This document shows positions 60,482 through 64,000 of a DNA stretch of 64,000 nt, one piece after another. The notes beneath the pieces are model-generated. The model did no database searches, had not been told where the DNA came from, and was given only the letters and a program-made list of their open reading frames with translations. This stretch comes from Fodinibacter sp038258215 (GTDB lineage: Bacteria; Actinomycetota; Actinomycetes; Actinomycetales; Dermatophilaceae). The stretch's first letter is position 1, and each line of letters starts with the position of its first letter. The stretch covers positions 62,001 to 126,000 of the forward strand of contig JBBSQC010000003.1 of NCBI GenBank assembly GCA_038258215.1, in the 5' to 3' direction. The position numbers and the translations under genes were made by a program.

Positions 60482-61957
60482 TCAGTCCGCGAGGGTGAAG
60501 ATCGTGCGGTGCCAGTCCTTGTGGGCAGCCCCGGTGATGTCGTGCATGACGTGCTTGACGTTGGTGTACTCCTCGAAGGAGTAGGCCGACATGTCCTTGC
60601 CGAAACCGCTGTGGCCGTATCCGCCGTGCGGCATCTCGCTGATGATCGGGATGTGGTCGTTGACCCACACGCAGCCGGCGGCGATCTCGCGCGACGCGCG
60701 GCCGGCCCGGTAGGTGTCGCGGGTCCAGGCCGAGGCGGCCAGCCCGAAGGGCGTGTCGTTGGCGAGGCGGATCGCCTCGTCGTCGTCGTCGAAGGCCACC
60801 ACGGCCAGCACGGGGCCGAACACCTCGTCGCGCCAGATCTCGGAGTCGAGCGGCACGTCGGAGACGAGCGTCGGCTCGTAGTAGCAGCCACGCTCGAACC
60901 CCGGGGGCACCCGACCGCCGGTCACGACCTTCGCGTAGTCGCGGCAGCGGTCGACCATGCCGGCGACCTTCGCCTGGTGTGCCTGCGAGGACAGCGGGCC
61001 GAGGTCGGTCGCCTCGTCGTCGGTGGCCCCGACCCGCACGGACGCCATGAGGTCCGCGACACCGCTCACGAACTCGTCGTGCAGGGAGCGGTGCACGATC
61101 GCGCGGGTGGCCGCCGTGCAGTCCTGGCCGGTGTTGATGATGGATGCCGCGACCGCGCCGTGGACGGCGGCCTCGAGATCGGCGTCGTCGAACACGACGA
61201 AGGGGGCCTTGCCGCCCAGCTCGAGGTGCACTCGCTTGCCGGTGGCCGACGCCGTGGCCATCACCTGGCGTCCGACGGCCGTCGAGCCGGTGAACGAGGT
61301 CATGTCGACGTCGTGGTGGCCCACGAGGTGCTGGCCGGCGACCCGTCCGGTGCCGGTGACGACGTTGACGACCCCGGGGGGTGCGCCGGCTGCGGTGAAG
61401 GCCTCGGCGAAGAGGATCGAGGTGAGCGGAGTGATCTCGGCGGGCTTGAGCACGATGGTGTTGCCGGCGGCGATCGCAGGGAGCACCTTCCACGCCGCCA
61501 TCTGGAGGGGGTAGTTCCAGGGGGCGATCGAGCCGACCACGCCGATCGGCTCTCGGCGGATGGTGGACGTGTGGTCGCCGGAGTACTCGGCACTGGCCAT
61601 GCCGGCGAGCCGGCGTGCGGCGCCGCCGAAGAACGCCGTGTTGTCGATGGTGCCGGGCACGTCGAACCCCCGGGCCAGGCGGATCGGCTTGCCCGCTTGG
61701 CGGGACTCGAGCTGAGCGAGCTCCTCGGCCTGCCCCCGGAGCAGTTCCGCGGCGCCCAGCAGCACGGCGCCGCGCTCGGCGGGGGTGGCCCGAGACCACT
61801 CTCCGAAGGCCTGCCGGGCGGACTCCACGGCAGCGTCCACATCGGCCGGGCCGGCCAGGGTCACCGTGTCCACGGTCTCGTTGGTGCTCGGGTCGAGGAC
61901 GTCGAACGTCTCGCCCGTGCCCGCGTCGCGGCGCTGCCCGGCGATGTACTGGTGCAT
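60482..61957 (-). CDS. Aminobutyraldehyde/betaine-type aldehyde dehydrogenase
   Basis: A 491-residue NAD-dependent aldehyde dehydrogenase resembling gamma-aminobutyraldehyde dehydrogenase PatD/PuuC. SIAPWNYPLQMAAWKVLPAIAAGNT is the NAD pocket, VHLELGGKAPFVVFDDADLE contains the general-base Glu, and INTGQDCTAATR the catalytic Cys. With the aminotransferase it can carry an amine to its carboxylate. An upstream ATG (61975) would add six residues. I choose ATG 61957 because TATGCT stands seven bases before it, a leaderless arrangement. Confidence 0.87.
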   Translation of the reverse strand: MHQYIAGQRRDAGTGETFDVLDPSTNETVDTVTLAGPADVDAAVESARQAFGEWSRATPAERGAVLLGAAELLRGQAEELAQLESRQAGKPIRLARGFDVPGTIDNTAFFGGAARRLAGMASAEYSGDHTSTIRREPIGVVGSIAPWNYPLQMAAWKVLPAIAAGNTIVLKPAEITPLTSILFAEAFTAAGAPPGVVNVVTGTGRVAGQHLVGHHDVDMTSFTGSTAVGRQVMATASATGKRVHLELGGKAPFVVFDDADLEAAVHGAVAASIINTGQDCTAATRAIVHRSLHDEFVSGVADLMASVRVGATDDEATDLGPLSSQAHQAKVAGMVDRCRDYAKVVTGGRVPPGFERGCYYEPTLVSDVPLDSEIWRDEVFGPVLAVVAFDDDDEAIRLANDTPFGLAASAWTRDTYRAGRASREIAAGCVWVNDHIPIISEMPHGGYGHSGFGKDMSAYSFEEYTNVKHVMHDITGAAHKDWHRTIFTLAD

Positions 61958-61964
61958 GGTCGTG

Positions 61965-61970
61965 AGCATA
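61965..61970 (-). promoter_or_regulatory. Candidate -10 box, leaderless start of aldehyde dehydrogenase operon
   Basis: TATGCT on the minus strand with seven bases to the ATG at 61957. It decides the start against the ATG six codons upstream, which would precede the promoter. Confidence 0.45.
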
Positions 61971-62062
61971 CGCACCCCGGCAATTGCGGGAAAGCGCGAT
62001 CGCGTCGCTCACTTGCGACTGAATCCGTCGAGTGTGGCCGCTCAGGCCCCCGTATCACGCAC

Positions 62063-62099
62063 GAAACGGGGCGCCGACCGATCGTCGACGCCCCGTTTC
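62063..62099 (-). terminator. Intrinsic terminator of the HU gene
   Basis: GAAACGGGGCG (62063-62073) and CGCCCCGTTTC (62089-62099) form a perfect 11-bp stem over a 15-base loop that can pair further inside. It starts 13 bases after the HU stop. In the minus direction the 3' arm ends in TTTC, giving a short U-run. Confidence 0.75.
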
Positions 62100-62112
62100 C
62101 CGGTGCTGGGTG

Positions 62113-62391
62113 TCAGCCCTCGTTGACGGCGCGCTTGAGCTGCGCCGCGGCCTTGAAGCCCACGGAGGTCGACGCGGCGATCTGGATCTCCTCGCCGGTC
62201 TGCGGGTTGCGGCCGGTGCGGGCGGCGCGCTCACGCGGCTCGAACGTGCCGAAGCCCGCGAGACGCACGTCGTTGCCGGCGGCGAGCTGCTCGCCGATGA
62301 CGGCCAGTGCCTCGCCGATGATGCTCTCGGCCGATGCGGCGGAGGCGTCGGTGCGGTCGGCGACGGCCTGGGCGATGTCCTTCTTCGTCAT
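62113..62391 (-). CDS. hup: HU-family DNA-binding protein
   Basis: A 92-residue nucleoid protein that bends and compacts DNA. It has the short HU core without the long Lys/Pro-Ala tail of mycobacterial HupB. KKDIAQAVADRTDASAASAESII is the dimerisation part, GFGTFEPRERAARTGRNPQTGEEIQI the saddle and arm with the Pro of NPQTGE that intercalates DNA. AGGAGCCAGG precedes ATG 62391. It has its own terminator. Confidence 0.95.
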   Translation of the reverse strand: MTKKDIAQAVADRTDASAASAESIIGEALAVIGEQLAAGNDVRLAGFGTFEPRERAARTGRNPQTGEEIQIAASTSVGFKAAAQLKRAVNEG

Positions 62392-62494
62392 GGTGTCCTG
62401 GCTCCTGGTGATGAGGTGTGGATGCACCACGGATCGGCTCCGTGGCCCGGCGGATCCCCCGTGCACCGACCGGTGCCAGGTCCCCGCCCTGCAC

Positions 62495-63475
62495 TCACCG
62501 TACGGCCTCTGGGCAGATCGGCCACTCGTCACCCCACCGGACACCCCGTGAGTGTCGGTAGGTGGAACCCGCACGCTTGCTCACGATCTGCGGGCCGGCA
62601 GTGCCGTCAGGGCGGCAGACCTCGAGCTGCACGAGGCCCTTGCGCGTCACTGGGTGGCGCAGCACCCGACCCGCGGTGGGGGGCGCCGGGTCCCTCGAGG
62701 CGAGCACGAACGAGAACTTCTCGTCCTCGTGCCCGAGCGCGCCGCCCTTGAGCCGGCGGTGCAGCGCCGAGCGGTCCAGCCGCGCGGCGAAGTGGCACCA
62801 GTCGGCACCCGTGAGCGGGCAGCCGTCGGAGTGCGGGCACGGCGCCAGCACCTGCCACCCCGCGCCGATCAGACGGGTACGCGCGGCGAGCACCGCGGCA
62901 TACCCGCGGGGCGTCCCAGGCTCGACGACCAAGGCCAGCCGCGTCGAGGAGGCGATGGCGTCGACGAGGGGAGCGTGCAGGGAGTCGGGCAGCTCGCCGA
63001 GCACGTAGCTCAGGGTGGCCAGATCCGACTGCGGCACAACGATGTTGTCGGCGATGAGCGAGTGCACCCATGTCGCGGCGGTGAGCGCCTGGGGTCCGTG
63101 GGCGGCGATCCGGCGCCCCAGGTCGAGCGCGGCGGGCGCCCCGTCGAGCACCGTGACCGAGCTCAGCGAGGGCGCGGCCTCGGCCACCGCCCACGCGGCA
63201 GCGCCGGTGCCCCCGCCGATGTCCACGAGGCTGGTGACTCCGAGCTCGGCGAGGCGCGTCGGGGCCTGGTGCAGGGCCCGGGTCACGGCGGCGTGGGTGG
63301 CCGGCATCCGGTATGCCGCGTAGGCCGCCGCGGTGACGGGGTCGGACAGCACCCGGCGGGCGGGCGGCGACCCGCTGCGGTAGGTGTCGATCAGTCCCGA
63401 CGTCGCCCGGCGCAGGGACTCCACCGAGTGACCGGCCAGCACGGTGTCCAATGCGTCGGTCAGGTCGGGGGCCAC
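62495..63475 (-). CDS. Rsm22-like small-subunit rRNA methyltransferase family protein
   Basis: A 326-residue methyltransferase-fold protein. SLVDIGGGTGAAAWAVAEA near residue 86 is the SAM motif, LSYVLGELPD the motif-II-like segment, and CPHSDGCPLTGADWCHFAARL the cysteine-rich motif of the Rsm22/METTL17 family, which binds an Fe-S cluster or zinc. The KFSFVLASR and RVLRHPVTRKGLVQLEVC blocks follow as in the family. Its bacterial role is little studied; it is presumed to act in ribosome assembly. GTG 63475 is chosen, six bases after CACAAT, a weak leaderless -10. The frame extends upstream without similarity. Confidence 0.85.
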   Translation of the reverse strand: MAPDLTDALDTVLAGHSVESLRRATSGLIDTYRSGSPPARRVLSDPVTAAAYAAYRMPATHAAVTRALHQAPTRLAELGVTSLVDIGGGTGAAAWAVAEAAPSLSSVTVLDGAPAALDLGRRIAAHGPQALTAATWVHSLIADNIVVPQSDLATLSYVLGELPDSLHAPLVDAIASSTRLALVVEPGTPRGYAAVLAARTRLIGAGWQVLAPCPHSDGCPLTGADWCHFAARLDRSALHRRLKGGALGHEDEKFSFVLASRDPAPPTAGRVLRHPVTRKGLVQLEVCRPDGTAGPQIVSKRAGSTYRHSRGVRWGDEWPICPEAVR

Positions 63476-63652
63476 GGCCTCATTGTGCTGCCGCCGCTGC
63501 TCGCGGCGATGGCCGGCTGGCGCACGCGCCGGGATGATCTCGGCAGGTCCGCGTGTTGAGGAGACTGGTGCAACGCACGGAAAGCACACCCCCCACGGGT
63601 GTCCCGGGCGACACCCGCCACAGATGTCACCGACCCGTCAGGAGAGCCCAGC

Positions 63653-64000
63653 ATGGCCACCGTCGACCTCACCGCCGACACCTTCGAGAAGACCATCACC
63701 GACAGCGACGTCGTGCTCATCGACTGGTGGGCCTCGTGGTGCGGCCCGTGTCGCCAGTTCGCGCCGACCTACGCGAAGTCCAGCGACAAGCACGAGGACG
63801 TCGTCTTCGGCAAGGTCGACACCGAGGCGGAGCAGGCGCTCGCCGGTGCCGCGCAGATCACGTCGATCCCGACGATCATGGGCTTTCGCGAGGGCATCCT
63901 CGTCTACCGCGAGTCCGGGGCGCTCCCGCCGGCCGGACTCGAGAAGGTCATCGAGGGCATCAAGGGTCTGGACATGACCGAGGTCCGCGCGCAGCTGGAG
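63653..64000 (+). CDS. trxA: Thioredoxin (3' end outside window)
   Basis: First 116 codons of a thioredoxin-fold protein that reduces disulfides. DWWASWCGPCRQFAPTY holds the active-site WCGPC with Cys32 and Cys35 equivalents, and SIPTIMGFREG gives the cis-Pro loop. The frame is open at the window edge, but the domain is essentially complete. CAGGAGAGCCCAGC precedes ATG 63653. It is divergent from the Rsm22-like gene. Confidence 0.93.
   Translation, partial: MATVDLTADTFEKTITDSDVVLIDWWASWCGPCRQFAPTYAKSSDKHEDVVFGKVDTEAEQALAGAAQITSIPTIMGFREGILVYRESGALPPAGLEKVIEGIKGLDMTEVRAQLE

Noticed and set aside
1..64000. CRISPR arrays, tRNA genes, insertion sequences, prophage genes
   Set aside because: I scanned gaps and coding context and saw no repeat-spacer series, cloverleaf-like stretch, transposase or phage structural gene.

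Overview
The window is very GC-rich and tightly packed. It uses GTG starts freely, has many ATGA/GTGA stop-start overlaps, and codes for actinobacterial families (LutABC, EthA-type monooxygenase, WS/DGAT, DUF222-HNH proteins, F420/FMN split-barrel proteins, a narGHJI operon). I infer a chromosomal segment of an actinomycete in Micrococcales, most likely near Intrasporangiaceae (Janibacter/Knoellia/Terrabacter type). The genus is inference. I saw no tRNA, rRNA, CRISPR array, insertion sequence or prophage.

Layout. 1-4.1 kb: end of narG, then narH, narJ, narI and a small DUF6457 (molybdenum-cofactor-associated) gene, together a respiratory nitrate reductase operon. 4.1-10.7 kb: EthA-like monooxygenase, DUF222/HNH protein, glpD with a small NAD(P)-binding protein, and a GNAT acetyltransferase. 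10.7-17 kb: a five-gene, translationally coupled minus-strand operon of a TusA-radical SAM fusion, a DoxX-like membrane protein and a PhnD/PhnC/PhnE-type ABC importer whose binding protein resembles the 'putative selenate' group, with a methyltransferase divergent from it. 17-22.9 kb: SDR, lutABC, and small redox or stress proteins. 22.9-26.9 kb: FdhF/YdeP-like molybdoenzyme behind an unusual double palindrome, cold-shock protein, PPOX protein behind a 20-bp inverted repeat, and an SRPBCC protein.

27-37.5 kb: a carotenoid region. A minus-strand operon crtE-crtI-crtB::idi-methyltransferase-crtU-like meets a Rieske gene, and faces a divergent amine-oxidase-like flavoprotein plus a photolyase-family gene. 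CrtB is fused to isopentenyl-diphosphate isomerase, no lycopene cyclase is visible, and the photolyase homologue lacks the family's iron-sulfur cysteines. 37.6-43.5 kb: stress-type and VOC proteins, a lipase plus wax-ester synthase pair, two small proteins, and fumC.

43.6-51.9 kb is the most unusual block. It holds a trypsin-like protease with an effector-like N-terminus, an alpha/beta hydrolase, a 1022-residue STAND/NACHT-like NTPase, two UbiA prenyltransferases and a secreted-type peptidoglycan-binding protein, all on the minus strand with short gaps. It looks like a biological-conflict (antiphage or programmed-death) cassette joined to membrane-lipid enzymes. 52-64 kb: SNF2 helicase with SWIM finger, NatAB-type exporter, a probable aminobutyraldehyde dehydrogenase/aminotransferase/CDP-glycerol transferase operon, HU protein, Rsm22-like methyltransferase, and the start of a thioredoxin.

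Two window-wide signals stand out. Many unlinked genes carry a TANNNT -10 hexamer 6-7 nt before the start codon, which suggests leaderless mRNAs. The heptamer GGCATAC/GTATGCC recurs often and is formed by otherwise rare codons.
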